Below, in pieces: positions 1 through 53,900 of a stretch of 64,000 nt of DNA. Position 1 is the stretch's first letter. Every line of letters begins with the position of its first letter. Made by a program: the position numbers and the translations under genes. The stretch spans positions 23,657,020-23,721,019 of the forward strand of contig OZ024867.1 in assembly GCA_964017155.1 (NCBI GenBank), given 5' to 3'. This DNA comes from Oasisia sp. SBJ-2009 (taxonomy: Eukaryota; Annelida; Polychaeta; Sabellida; Siboglinidae). A model generated the notes under the pieces. It saw only the letters and a program-made list of their open reading frames with translations, was not told where the DNA came from and searched no databases.

Positions 1-166
1 AGTCAGTTCAACCTACTTACTCTGGGCGCAACAATTGACGTAGTCATGCTTCGCTGCACACAGTGAATAGCATTGATGACATACGTAATTGAATAGTGGC
101 ATGGTGCAAATGCGTTTAGCACAGTACGCGCCATGACAGTTTCCCAGAGCACTTCCAGGTGCGTCG

Positions 167-174
167 TATATAAG
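167..174 (+). promoter_or_regulatory. TATA-box-like octamer
   Basis: TATATAAG stands in otherwise mixed-composition DNA with CpG-containing flanks, followed about 30 bases later by pyrimidine-containing sequence that could hold an initiator. No gene downstream could be identified, so this is only a resemblance to a core promoter, or to the promoter of a retroelement LTR. Confidence 0.15.
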
Positions 175-1150
175 ACCAGTTCACGGCATGCGGTAGTTAT
201 TTCAACTAACGCTCAGAACATATCAAGACAACAGCACGAAAATTAAAATAGAAGTAGTTGGCCTGTACATCGTATGAGGAATGACAAATATATTAAACGA
301 TACGTTGCCATCACATTATTTTGTCAGCGAAACCGAATTGAACAGTGTGTGTATAATCGAAACGTCAGCTACTGTCACTTCGAAGTGAAAACAAATTAAG
401 ATTGCCGCCATGTTATGGTCAAATGTTGTATATCCTCTATCGTGAGAACAGGGTGAGCGTTGAAGGTTGAAGCCCTACGCAATTCCTCCTACTGCCGTCG
501 AAAGGGTTGTTCGTAAACATACCGTCGGGTTATAAAAATATCCAATTACAACCTCTCCTGAAACTAGCGGAAAACGCCACCTACAAACTTTCCGTAAACT
601 CTCAATTGCAACCCTCGTCTCGAGGGTGTCAAACCCCTTTCTTCGTCCTTTCTATGACCCATCAACCCCATTTAAGGTTGTCAAAACACCCCCCTCCAGG
701 CTTTCTATAAAACATAAACTGCACCATCAGTTCACTAAATCCACCCTTGTTTCCTTAGAGAGGTGATGGGGGGGGGGGGGGTAGTTATATCTCCAGATTG
801 TTACGCCTGCTAAGATTTCGGGATGAGCCCTCCAAGAAATCAACAATCATCAAAATTACTTCCCTTTGATGGTCACATTCCATTTCACATTTCACAAAAA
901 TCTCACATTCCCGCGGCTACGCCACTGACTATCACGTGGTATTAGGCATACCATGTGTACTTCAAACAAATAGCTGAATCCGACTCGATGACTGTCAGTC
1001 TGTGGCGGCTTAGCGGAAATCGGATACACGTAATTATTCGATCTGCTCTCCCAGCTGTGTGTCTGACGTAATACGTTTTCCCGAAAACACGCAATGTATC
1101 GATAAATAAATTACCGGGAGCGCCAGATACGCGGTCTTAATCACGGAACG

Positions 1151-1156
1151 TTTATT
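1151..1156 (-). terminator. candidate polyadenylation signal of gene B
   Basis: The plus strand reads TTTATT, so the minus strand reads AATAAA. It is the first canonical signal I find after the gene B stop codon, about 820 nt downstream. If used, the 3' UTR would include the whole purine-rich hexamer array at 1318-1941. Not verified. Confidence 0.25.
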
Positions 1157-1317
1157 AGATTTTCTCCGTAAAGTCGATTACTGCAATAGGTTTTCTTTGA
1201 CGATCTGTTGAGTAAACAGTAGTGACGTCATTTCTTATCACATCTTTCGTTCAGTCTACAGGTTCCAAGAGAGCAACATCACGGGACGTGAGGATCGAAG
1301 CTCCATTGGATTAACTG

Positions 1318-1941
<624 letters not shown>

Positions 1942-1972
1942 TATCCCATACGAATCGACTCGACGATATCAC

Positions 1973-42505
<40,533 letters not shown>

Positions 42506-42760
42506 TGTCACAGTAATTCCACGTACTTAAAATACCATTGGTTGTCTCCAAGTAAATGTTCTAGTCCAAATCATAGTAACTCGCCAGTTGTCAACCACCA
42601 TGAATAAACAACATGCTTGAAGCCGAAGTTGTTGTATCGGTTGGTCGCCAGGGGGCGTCGAACATAGTAACTGTTCCGCCGTCTGGCGATCAATCAATCA
42701 ACTATTACTACTGGCGCCACCAATGTTAGGTTTGCAAAAACCTGCTATAAAAGTTTCTAG
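42506..42760 (-). promoter_or_regulatory. Probable 5' UTR and promoter region of gene B
   Basis: A GC- and CpG-richer block directly upstream of the start codon, in contrast with AT-rich flanks. No TATA box is apparent. It contains CGCCAGGGGGC (see next entry). The exact transcription start cannot be read from sequence. Confidence 0.35.
42645..42658 (+). promoter_or_regulatory. CTCF-like motif
   Basis: TCGCCAGGGGGCGT agrees with the bilaterian CTCF core (CCGCNAGGGGGC) at all but the first base. It lies about 140 bp upstream of the gene B start codon, between genes A and B. A single motif match carries limited weight. Confidence 0.35.
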
Positions 42761-43489
42761 CTTGTCAAAATATATTTGTAAAAACGATTTTTTGCGTCAA
42801 TATAGTGTGACTTTGAAATTGGTATGACATTGAAATGGCGTTTTATATCCGATATTACCTATATTTGGTGTATTTATAGGATTAGTTGACGGGCGTTTAA
42901 CCTATTTTTCTATTCAACTGTTTTCGGGGCCCAGTAAATTATTCGTCACCCATGATGGAAGTATAGCTATAGGCCCACCCTTAACATTTAATATTTTTCT
43001 TGTGAGATCTTTCAATTACTTATTTTTTATATAAATATTTATCCTTTACATATGCTATATTAGCAGTATGACGTAGTATTTCTACTTTAGTAGTATTTCA
43101 CATTGCACTCGATCTTGGCTTTGCGAATTGGTGCAGTCATACAGAGTCTACTATAGTTTTGATAGAGTAATTTAGTGAAAGCTAAATGGTTTTCACTTCA
43201 GAAACACAATGTGATTCTTGTAGAAGCATGTTCAAATTATTATTGTAACAGGGTCTTATTGTGATAGTAGACATAATAACACGGTACGATTGTCATAATA
43301 ACTCGGTCTAATTGTGATAGCATAATAAAATCTTCATAGTAACATGGCAGTAGCTTATGACAGCAACATAATCTGATTGTGACATGGTCTGTGACAAAAT
43401 GGTCATGGTATTTTTATAGTAACATGGTATGACCACAAACACAGATGATGTAAATCAGTACAAATATTGTTTATTACAGACCACATACA
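42761..43489. other. Intergenic spacer
   Basis: AT-rich unique DNA. Loosely repeated GTAACATGGT/GTGATAG phrases occur at 43248-43430. A minus-strand AATAAA lies near 43470 and could serve a long gene A 3' UTR, but nothing else supports that. Confidence 0.4.
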
Positions 43490-44590
43490 ATAGCCCGTGT
43501 GTGGCACTACAGGACACCGCTGTGTCTGACACTAAAGGACACCCATGTGTGTGACACAACAGGACACCCCTGTGTGTGACACTACAGGACACGCCTGTGT
43601 GTGACACCACAGGACACCCCTGTGTGTGACACCACAGGACACCCCTGTGTGTGACACTAAAGGACACCCATGTGTGTGACACAACAGGACACCCCTGTGT
43701 GTGACACCACAGGACACCCCTGTGTGTGACACTAAAGGACACCCCTGTGTGTGACACTAAAGGACACCCCTGTGTGTGTGACACTACAGGACACTCCTGT
43801 GTGTGACACTACAGGACACCGCTATGTGTGACACTACAGGACACCGCTGTGTGTGACACTACAGGACACCCCTGTGTGTGACACCACAGGACACCGCTGT
43901 GTGTGACACTACAGGACACCCCTGTGTGTGACACTACAGGACACCCCTGTGTGTGACACCACAGGACACCCCTGTGTGTGACACCACAGGACACCCCTGT
44001 GTGTGACACCACAGGACACCGCTGTGTGTGACACCACAGGACACCCCTGTGCGTGACACTACAGGACACCCCTGTGTGTGACACTACAGGACACCCCTGT
44101 GTGTGACACTACAGGACACCCCTGTGTGTGACACTACAGGACACCCCTGTGTGTGACACCACAGGACACCCCTGTGTGTGACACCACAGGACACCCCTGT
44201 GTGTGACACCACAGGACACCGCTGTGTGTGACACCACAGGACACCCCAGTGTGTGACACCACATGACACCCCTGTGTGTGACACCACAGGACACCCCTGT
44301 GTGTGACACTACAGGACACCCCTGTGTGTGACACTACAGGACACCCCTGTGTGTGACACTACAGGACACTCCTGTGTGTGACACTACAGGACACCGTTGT
44401 GTGTGACACTACAGGACACCCCTGTGTGTGACACCACAGGACACCCCTGTGTGTGACACCACAGGACACCCCTGTGTGTGACACTGCAGGACACCCCTGT
44501 GTGTGACACTACAGGACACCCCTGTGCGTGACACTACAGGACACCCCTGTGCGTGACACTACAGGACACCCCTGTGTGTGACACTGTCTC
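43490..44590. repeat. 25-bp minisatellite (GTGACACTACAGGACACCCCTGTGT), about 44 copies
   Basis: Units vary mainly at CACTACAGG/CACCACAGG and ACCCC/ACCGC. Each contains the imperfect inverted pair CCACAGG and CCTGTG, so single strands can fold into small hairpins. It lies between the two genes. The ORFs of 66-109 codons on the minus strand follow the period and are not genes. Confidence 0.95.
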
Positions 44591-45744
44591 CTCAGACACA
44601 AGACACAAGTAATTGAACGTCATTAGGCAACTTTATAGATTACATTAATGTACAATAACTGTCATTAAGCACATCACGACACGTTGCTTAGCAACATTTA
44701 AGTGTGTATATTACAAGTGTAAAATACACAGTATCCGTTAGTGTCACCGGGAGCACGAGTGTCCATGCATGCCTCTGTGTGTGTGCGTGTGTGTTTGTGT
44801 GCATGCGCCTGTGTGTGATGTTATCTGTCAACTAATCTGATGAAGGCTACAGTTGATCATATACAGTACTGGCAGTTGTGTATATATTGTAGCAAACACT
44901 GTATGTATGACGGGACGTCAGAAACACTGGACAAATGTGTCGTGATATTGCGAGAAGATCTGATTCCACCACGTAGATTCTCATGGTGTTATCAGTCCAT
45001 TACAAGACAGTCAAATTGGCTGTTTCTCACGTCACACCCAAATCGCATTTTACAGACATTGTTAAAATAAATACCTTCATAACACTTTTTTATATTAGAG
45101 ACGTATTCCGTTGGGGAATCAGATGAACCATAAATATGGTCATATTCAATGTAAAATAAAAAAAATGGGTTCAGACCTGCATTTTTAGTTATCTCATAAT
45201 CATCAATCCAGTATATCTGATAACATTTAGGTGATTTTGACCATTCAGACTGACAGAATTGTTCATTATATCCAAACATTTGTTAAAACTTTTGGCATAC
45301 ATGCATAAATTTATTATCAGAAAACAATAGATATTTAGCTATTATGAGCAGACATCTTGAAGTCTGAGGTTTTATGTACTGACTACAGTGATACCTTCAG
45401 CATGGACAAGAGTGCTACTGTGTGGAATAATATCTCACACCATTTTATAAATGTGAAACTTTGTGTATACCATGTACAGTGTTCCTAATGATAGAACATA
45501 TACAAATTGTACATTAAGGAAACACTATGACACGTCTAAAAAATATCGGCAACATTGATCATTTCCAAAAACAAAATTAAGACAGTTCTGAAATGCCGAC
45601 AAACCTGCAAGTGAAGTTACTGTAAGAAAACCCGCTTCAAATCAACAAGTATAAACATTTCAAAGACATAAAACACCCGTATTTTCACAGAACATATAAA
45701 TGTTTTTTTCATGTAACAAAATGGCATGCGTAGATAAATACATG
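44591..45744. other. Intergenic spacer downstream of gene A
   Basis: A short GT-rich tract at 44770-44820 and otherwise unique AT-rich DNA. No coding region is supported. The 76- and 95-codon frames near 44840-45280 overlap on opposite strands and lack any recognisable motif. Confidence 0.4.
45306..45311 (-). terminator. Candidate polyadenylation signal of gene A
   Basis: Minus-strand AATAAA, the first I find downstream of the gene A stop, about 1.2 kb away and beyond the 21-bp array. If used, the array is part of the 3' UTR. Exact position within a few bases; unverified. Confidence 0.2.
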
Positions 45745-46470
45745 TGACTGCGTCATCAAGAACATATCATAGTCTGTCATCATATCATATCATAGTCTGT
45801 CATCATCATATCATAGCCTGTCATCATCATATCAGTCTGTCATCATCATATCATAGTCTGTCATCATCATATCATAGTCTGTTATCATCATTTCATAGTC
45901 TGTTATCATCATATCAAAGTCTGTCATCATCATATCATAGTGTGTCATCATCATATCAAAGTCTGTCATCATCATATCATAGCCTGTCATCATCATATCA
46001 TAGCCTGTCATCATCATATCATAGCCTGTCATCATCATATCATAGTGTGTCATCATCATATCAACGTCTGTCATCATCATATCATAGTGTGTCATCATCA
46101 TATCAAAGTCTGTCATCATCACATCATAGTGTGTCATCATCATATCATAGCCTGTCATCATCATATCATAGTCTGTCATCATCATATCATAGTCTGTCAT
46201 CATCATATCATAGCCTGTCATCATCATATCAGTCTGTCATCATCATATCATAGTCTGTCATCATTTCATAGTCTGTCATCATCATATCATAGTCTGTCGT
46301 CATCATATCATGCTCTGTCATCATCATATCATAGTCTGTCATCATCATATTATGATGATGACAGACTATGAAATGATGACAACAGACTATGAAATGATGA
46401 GGACAGGCTATAATATGATGATGACAGACTATGATATGATGATGACAGATTATGATATTATCATAGTCTG
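45745..46470. repeat. 21-bp minisatellite (GTCTGTCATCATCATATCATA) with orientation reversal
   Basis: About 30 units run in one direction to 46349. The array then reverses to TATGATGATGACAGACTATG units until about 46455, and flips again near 46460. The junction is a perfect 20-bp inverted repeat (46330-46349 and 46351-46370) around one base. It lies just downstream of the gene A stop codon. The frames of 80-170 codons on both strands are repeat products. Confidence 0.93.
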
Positions 46471-46497
46471 TCACAGTTGCATTGTCACAGGCCTATG

Positions 46498-46644
46498 TCA
46501 TTTGGTGACGTATTTCTGCAGGATTGTCTCGGAGGATGCCTTCATGGCATGGATGTGCGAGTCCAGCTGTTGCTCGAGCACTTCCGTCCATTGCTTCTGT
46601 TCATCGAGGAAATGTTTTATCACTGAATCAGCACAGTCATATGT
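46498..46644 (-). CDS. Gene A terminal exon with stop
   Basis: The acceptor is TTTTACTTTTCAG, phase 0, 48 codons then TGA at 46498-46500. The peptide TYDCADSVIKHFLDEQKQWT continues as an amphipathic helix and ends SSETILQKYVTK. The preceding exon ends in phase 0, as required. Confidence 0.85.
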   Translation of the reverse strand, partial: TYDCADSVIKHFLDEQKQWTEVLEQQLDSHIHAMKASSETILQKYVTK

Positions 46645-49600
46645 CTGAAAAGTAAAATAAACTCATAATACATCTACATTCAAATATGGAGTGTGGATAA
46701 TTGTAGACTTATAACGACTATTGAAATATGCACAGGCCGAATGGTGTCATTGCAAAATTGTGGCAGATTGAAAACATGGAGAAATATAGGTGACTTGATG
46801 TACGGGATCTTTTTTCTTGCGTCTATGTATATAAAATATTTCTGTAAAAGAAAAAACTAAGGTACAAGCTAAAGTACAAGTAAAAGTAACAAAAGTAAGG
46901 AAGTACTAGTAAAAGTAACCAAAGTAAGGAAGTACAAGTAAAAGTAACAAAAGTAAGGAAGTACAAGTAAAAGTAACCAAAGTAAGGAAGTACAAGTAAA
47001 AGTAACCAAAGTAAGGAAGTACAAGTAAAAGTAACAAAAGTAAGGAAGTACTAGTAAAAGTAACCAAAGTAAGGAAGTACAAGTAAAAGTAACCAAAGTA
47101 AGGAAGTACTAGTAAAAGTAACCAAAGTAAGGAAGTACAAGTAAAAGTAACCAAAGTAAGGAAGTACTAGTAAAAGTAACAAAAGTAAGGAAGTACAAGT
47201 AAAAGTAACAAAAGTAAGGAAGTACAAGTAAAAGTAACCAAAGTAAGGAAGTACTAGTAAAAGTAACAAAAGTAAGGAAGTACAAGTAAAAGTAACCAAA
47301 GTAAGGAAGTACTAGTAAAAGTAACCAAAGTAAGGAAGTACTAGTAAAAGTAACCAAAGTAAGGAAGTACTAGTAAAAGTAACCAAAGTAAGGAAGTACT
47401 AGTAAAAGTAACCAAAGTAAGGAAGTACTAGTAAAAGTAACCAAAGTAAGGAAGTACTAGTAAAAGTAACAAAAGTAAGGAAGTACTAGTAAAAGTAACC
47501 AAAGTAAGGAAGTACTAGTAAAAGTAACAAAAGTAAGGAAGTACTAGTAAAAGTAACAAAAGTAAGGAAGTACTAGTAAAAGTAACCAAAGTAAGGAAGT
47601 ACTAGTAAAAGTAACAAAAGTAACGAAGTACAAGTAAAAGTAACCAAAGTAAGGAAGTACAAGTAAAAGTAACCAAAGTAAGGAAGTACAAGTAAAAGTA
47701 ACCAAAGTAAGGAAGTACTAGTAAAAGTAACCAAAGTAAGGAAGTACTAGTAAAAGTAACCAAAGTAAGGAAGTACTAGTAAAAGTAACCAAAGTAAGGA
47801 AGTACTAGTAAAATTAACAAAAGTAAGGAAGTACTAGTAAAAGTAACCAAAGTAAGGAAGTACTAGTAAAAGTAACCAAAGGAAGGAAGTACTAGTAAAA
47901 GTAACCAAAGTAAGGAAGTACTAGTAAAAGTAACCAAAGTAAGGAAGTACTAGTAAAAGTAACCAAAGTAAGGAAGTACTAGTAAAAGTAACCAAAGTAA
48001 GGAAGTACTAGTAAAAGTAACCAAAGTAAGGAAGTACTAGTAAAAGTAACCAAAGTACGGAAGTACTAGTAAAAGTAACAAAAGTAAGGAAGTACAAGTA
48101 AAAGTAACAAAAGTAAGGAAGTACTAGTAAAAGTAACCAAAGTAAGGAAGTACTAGTAAAAGTAACAAAAGTAACGAAGTACAAGTAAAAGTAACCAAAG
48201 TAAGGAAGTACTAGTAAAAGTAACCAAAGTAAGGAAGTACTAGTAAAAGTAACCAAAGTAAGGAAGTACTAGTAAAATTAACAAAAGTAAGGAAGTACTA
48301 GTAAAAGTAACCAAAGTAAGGAAGTACTAGTAAAAGTAACCAAAGTAAGGAAGTACTAGTAAAAGTAACCAAAGTAAGGAAGTACTAGTAAAAGTAACCA
48401 AAGTAACGAAGTACAAGTAAAAGTAACCAAAGTAAGGAAGTACAAGTAAAAGTAACAAAAGTAAGGAAGTACTAGTAAAAGTAACAAAAGTAACGAAGTA
48501 CAAGTAAAAGTAACCAAAGTAAGGAAGTACTAGTAAAAGTAACCAAAGTAAGGAAGTACTAGTAAAAGTAACCAAAGTAAGGAAGTACTAGTAAAATTAA
48601 CAAAAGTAAGGAAGTACTAGTAAAAGTAACCAAAGTAAGGAAGTACTAGTAAAAGTAACCAAAGTAAGGAAGTACTAGTAAAAGTAACCAAAGTAAGGAA
48701 GTACTAGTAAAAGTAACCAAAGTAACGAAGTACAAGTAAAAGTAACCAAAGTAAGGAAGTACAAGTAAAAGTAACCAAAGTAAGGAAGTACTAGTAAAAG
48801 TAACCAAAGTAAGGAAGTACTAGTAAAAGTAACCAAAGTAAGGAAGTACTAGTAAAAGTAACAAAAGTAAGGAAGTACAAGTAAAAGTAACCAAAGTAAG
48901 GAAGTACTAGTAAAAGTAACCAAAGTAAGGAAGTACTAGTAAAAGTAACAAAAGTAACGAAGTACAAGTAAAAGTAACCAAAGTAAGGAAGTACAAGTAA
49001 AAGTAACAAAAGTAAGGAAGTACAAGTAAAAGTAACCAAAGTAAGGAAGTACAAGTAAAAGTAACCAAAGTAAGGAAGTACAAGTAAAAGTAACAAAAGT
49101 AACGAAGTACAAGTAAAAGTAACCAAAGTAAGGAAGTACAAGTAAAAGTAACCAAAGTAAGGAAGTACAAGTAAAAGTAACCAAAGTAAGGAAGTACTAG
49201 TAAAAGTAACCAAAGTAAGGAAGTACTAGTAAAAGTAACAAAAGTAAGGAAGTACAAGTAAAAGTAACCAAAGTAAGGAAGTACTAGTAAAAGTAACCAA
49301 AGTAAGGAAGTACTAGTAAAAGTAACCAAAGTAAGGAAGTACTAGTAAAATTAACAAAAGTAAGGAAGTACTAGTAAAAGTAACCAAAGTAACGAAGTAC
49401 AAGTAAAAGTAACCAAAGTAAGGAAGTACAAGTAAAAGTAACAAAAGTAAGGAAGTACAAGTAAAAGTAACCAAAGTAAGGAAGTACTAGTAAAAGTAAC
49501 CAAAGTAAGGAAGTACTAGTAAAAGTAACAAAAGTAACGAAGTACAAGTAAAAGTAACCAAAGTAACGAAGTACAAGTAAAAGTAACAAAAGTAAGGAAG

Positions 49601-50929
49601 TACAAGTAAAAGTAACCAAAGTAAGGAAGTACAAGTAAAAGTAACCAAAGTAAGGAAGTACAAGTAAAAGTAACAAAAGTAACGAAGTACTAGTAAAAGT
49701 AACCAAAGTAAGGAAGTACAAGTAAAAGTAACCAAAGTAAGGAAGTACAAGTAAAAGTAACCAAAGTAAGGAAGTACTAGTAAAAGTAACCAAAGTAAGG
49801 AAGTACTAGTAAAAGTAACAAAAGTAAGGAAGTACAAGTAAAAGTAACCAAAGTAAGGAAGTACTAGTAAAAGTAACCAAAGTAAGGAAGTACAAGTAAA
49901 AGTAACCAAAGTAAGGAAGTACTAGTAAAAGTAACCAAAGTAAGGAAGTACTAGTAAAAGTAACCAAAGTAAGGAAGTACTAGTAAAAGTAACCAAAGTA
50001 AGGAAGTACTAGTAAAAGTAACCAAAGTAAGGAAGTACTAGTAAAAGTAACCAAAGTACGGAAGTACTAGTAAAAGTAACCAAAGTAAGGAAGTACTAGT
50101 AAAAGTAACTAAAATAAGGAAGTACAAATAAAAATAACTAAACAATAAGGAAGTACAAATAAAAATAACTAAACAATAAGGAAGTACAAGTAAAACTAAT
50201 CTAAACAAATGTGTTGTTTTTCAGGCAGAATGCGGATTCTATAGGACAATGTACCCAAGGCTCCATATCCCATTTTATAAAGTTATATAAAATATGACAA
50301 ACTGTGTGCATATAAGTCATACATGGTTAACTTTTATTTGATGGACTGGGTTGGTGTAAATTGGAACTGAAAGATTACAGGACAAAAAATAGGCCGGGGA
50401 TGGAAACTGATTAAAACTATAAGAAAAGGAATTAACCCCTGCCCTAGGAATATGTGTTTGGGACTATAATATTGAGTGTTAAGTCACCAATTGACTATTT
50501 TCCATACTGATGTTAATTAATCAGTTATACTAGTTACTCATACATCAAATGTACCTATGCTACTTCTGTGTCAAACATCACCTTGGGAATTATCTAGAAA
50601 ACAAAAATATATATTTTTTTAAACGATACGCTATTAATTAAATTATTACTACAAATAATTATTAAATCTCGATCTATTTCACTTACGTCGTCCATGCCCA
50701 GGTCAGGGTTCGTGTCGTCATGGTTACTAGAGGGTAGGACGGCCGTGAGTCTGGACGCATCCCCAGACGCGTAGTCACCCTCCACCAGGTGTCTCTCCAC
50801 GTCCTCTCTGTGAGGGGGGCACTGCACGATCTCATCCACCCCAATGACAAAGTGGGTCATCACCTCATTCTCGAGTCCCAGGCCTGAAAGAGTCAGGAGT
50901 GACAATGTGAAATGAAGTAAACATGACTG

Positions 50930-50992
<63 letters not shown>

Positions 50993-53900
50993 TATATATA
51001 TATGATGTATATATATATATTATGTATATATATAAATATATTATATATATTATGTATATATATATATATATATTATATTATATTATATAACAATAGTAAC
51101 TTCTTTTGCGCCAATATCCTCGAAAATCAAACTCAGTGGCACGACAAAACCAGGGGATTAATCAATCTCATAATCGAAAGCAATGCGTGAGTCGTCAATG
51201 GATGGATGAAGAAGCTAGGAGGCTAAGGAGGATAGGCAGCATTAAAGAGATAGGTTTTTAGATGTCGGCGGAATGAAACTATATTACCTTGTGATTTAAC
51301 GTTGGCACCGTTGGTGTATATGAGGGGGGCACTGCACTATCTCATCCACCGTATACATATATGTGTGTGTGTATGTGTGTGTGACATTACATAGGGTATG
51401 ATAGAGTGATCACACAATAGAATGGTCATCCCCTTATACTGACCAAATTGATGTTGACTAATTCAACTGAATCTACAATAGAACAAACTCCCAGTGTCCA
51501 CCACGCGTGACTTCCACTGTAGCGAGAGGCTGGTCACTCACGTTCTGCCGTCTTGCTCTGGGCTTCAGCTTCAGTTCTGAAATCTTCCACCTGATGGCGC
51601 AACCTGTCAATCTGTGCCTCATACACTGAGACAGTGGAGCGCAGTTTGCTGCGCATCGTATCTGTCTGCTGGTCACATGACTTGCGTACTTCCTGTATTC
51701 GCCTGCGAAGAAGAGTGCAGTAAGTAAAGGTAAGTTCTTTCCTAGTGCAGTAAATAAAGGTAAGTTCTTACCTAGTGCAGTAAATAAAGGTAAGTTCTTA
51801 CCTAGTGCAGTAAATAAAGGTAAGTTCTTACCTAGTGCAGTAAATAAAGGTAAGTTCTTACCTAGTGCAGTAAATAAAGGTAAGTTCTTACCTAGTGCAG
51901 TAAATAAAGGTAAGTTCTTACCTAGTATAGTAAGTAAACAGGAGTAGAACTACCCACTAATCCGCACACTAGTAAAGATAAGGGCGGACTAGTAAACCTG
52001 CCTAATAACTAGTCCGATTGTCCAGTAAAGGTCAGCGTGTCATCCACCCCACCTTACAGTAGTCAATCAAATGTTTGTATTCACAGTGACCCTAACCCAT
52101 CCAATGGGAACGTTTTTCATGACCGGAAAAATATAAGCGCTAGAGCGCAACAAACAAAATCATTTGGCTAGTCATACACGGGGTCAGGCAAAAGTTGTCT
52201 CTGGGGCATGGAACCGCCAAAAATGGCTACAGTGCCTATATCCTTATATCCAGTAATACTGACATTTTTCCGGCGTAACAAACGTTCCGATTGACGTTTC
52301 TGCAAATGCGCGATATATGTAAACATCTTCAATGTGCAGCGAAAAGACAAAGCATTTGTGGTATAAATACTACAGGTTGTTCGTTAGGATGTATATAACC
52401 TGTTAGCAAAGTCATTTATCGCAAATTACCCGAGGTAAACAAGTTTCGAGGCATATTTTGATAGCAAGCGTAAATCATGTGACTAGTGCGCCATAATCTG
52501 TGATAGTCATTTATAAAAAAGTCATATTTTATTGCATTGAATGACATTTTAAGAAACTCTTCACAGTAATCATCACCGGAGAGTTAACGAACAGCTCGTG
52601 GCATTTATACCAAAAATGCTTTGTTCTTTTGCTGCACATCGATTTTACATTTATTGTGAATGCGCAGAAACATCAATAGGAACGTTTATAACCGGAAAAA
52701 TGTAAGCGCGACAATGCAACAGACAAAATCATTTGGCTAGTCATACACGGGGACAGGCAAACGTCGTCACTGGAGCATGGAACCGCCGAAAATGTATGTG
52801 TATCCGATGGTGGAAGTGATATACATACATCAGTATCTATGATATGATCCCTTACTTTGTTACACATCAATGACTATGAGACGACCCCTTACTGTCACAC
52901 ATCAATGACTATGAGATGACCCCTTACTTTGTCACACATCAATGACTATGAGACAACCCCTTACTTTGTCACACATCAGTGACTATGAGACAACCCCTTA
53001 CTTTGTCACACATCAGTGACTATGAGATGACCCCTTACTGTCACACATCAATGACTATGAGATGACCCCTTACTTTGCCTCTTCGTCCTTGACGCGGTCC
53101 ACTGCCTTCTCCTCATGGAGCTGTAGCTCCTCCAGCCTCTGCCTCGTGTCCTCCTCCGCTGCTCTCAGTCTCTCCTTCAGACATCCCACTTCTGACACCA
53201 ATTGGTGGTTCTGTTTCTGCACAGGTCACATGATCATCTGGTCAAATTATTTGATTTGTGGTTACAACATAACAACTCATATTAATTTGTGATCCCTACT
53301 TAGTCAGACTGCCGGAATAATAAGACAGTCATCCCATCACTTGCGTTACTTAGTCAGACTGCCGGAATGATAAGACAGTCATCCCATTACTTGTGTTACT
53401 TAGCCAGACTGCCGGAATAATAAGACAGTCATCCCATTACTTGTGTTACTTAGTCAGACTGCTGGAATAATAAGACAGTCATCCCATCACTTGCGTTACT
53501 TAGTCAGACTGCTGGAATGATAAGACAGTCATCCCATTACTTGTGTTACTTAGTCAGACTGCCGGAATGATAAGACAGTCATCCCATTACTTGTGTTACT
53601 TAGTCAGACTGCCGGAATAATAAGACAGTCATCCCATCACTTGCGTTACTTAGTCAGACTGCTGGAATGATAAGACAGTCATCCCATTACTTGTGTTACT
53701 TAGTCAGACTGCCGGAATGATAAGACAGTCATCCCATTACTTGTGTTACTTAGTCAGACTGCCGGAATAATAAGACAGTCATCCCATTACTTGTGTTACT
53801 TAGTCAGACTGCCGGAATAATAAGACAGTCATCCCATTACTTGTGTTACTTAGTCAGACTGCCGGAATAATAAGACAGTCATCTCATTACTTGGGTTACT

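Larger units (their letters stand above)
1..1317. other. 3' flank of gene B, mostly no recognisable feature
   Basis: No coding region could be supported here. The stretch lies downstream of the gene B stop codon on the minus strand. It contains a short poly-G run near 769-781, a TATA-like octamer at 167-174 and a minus-strand AATAAA near 1151. The 67-codon open frame at 507-710 has no codon or motif support. Confidence 0.5.

Noticed and set aside
45744..46648. Ser/His-rich plus frames near the end of gene A
   Set aside because: Products of the 21-bp array. The real coding segment at 46498-46644 is on the other strand, with a clean acceptor and stop.
46869..49909. Hydrophobic Phe/Leu/Tyr-rich frames that look like membrane proteins
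   Set aside because: They are translations of the 29-bp repeat on the minus strand within the last intron of gene A. The apparent membrane segments come from TTTACTTTTAC-type sequence.
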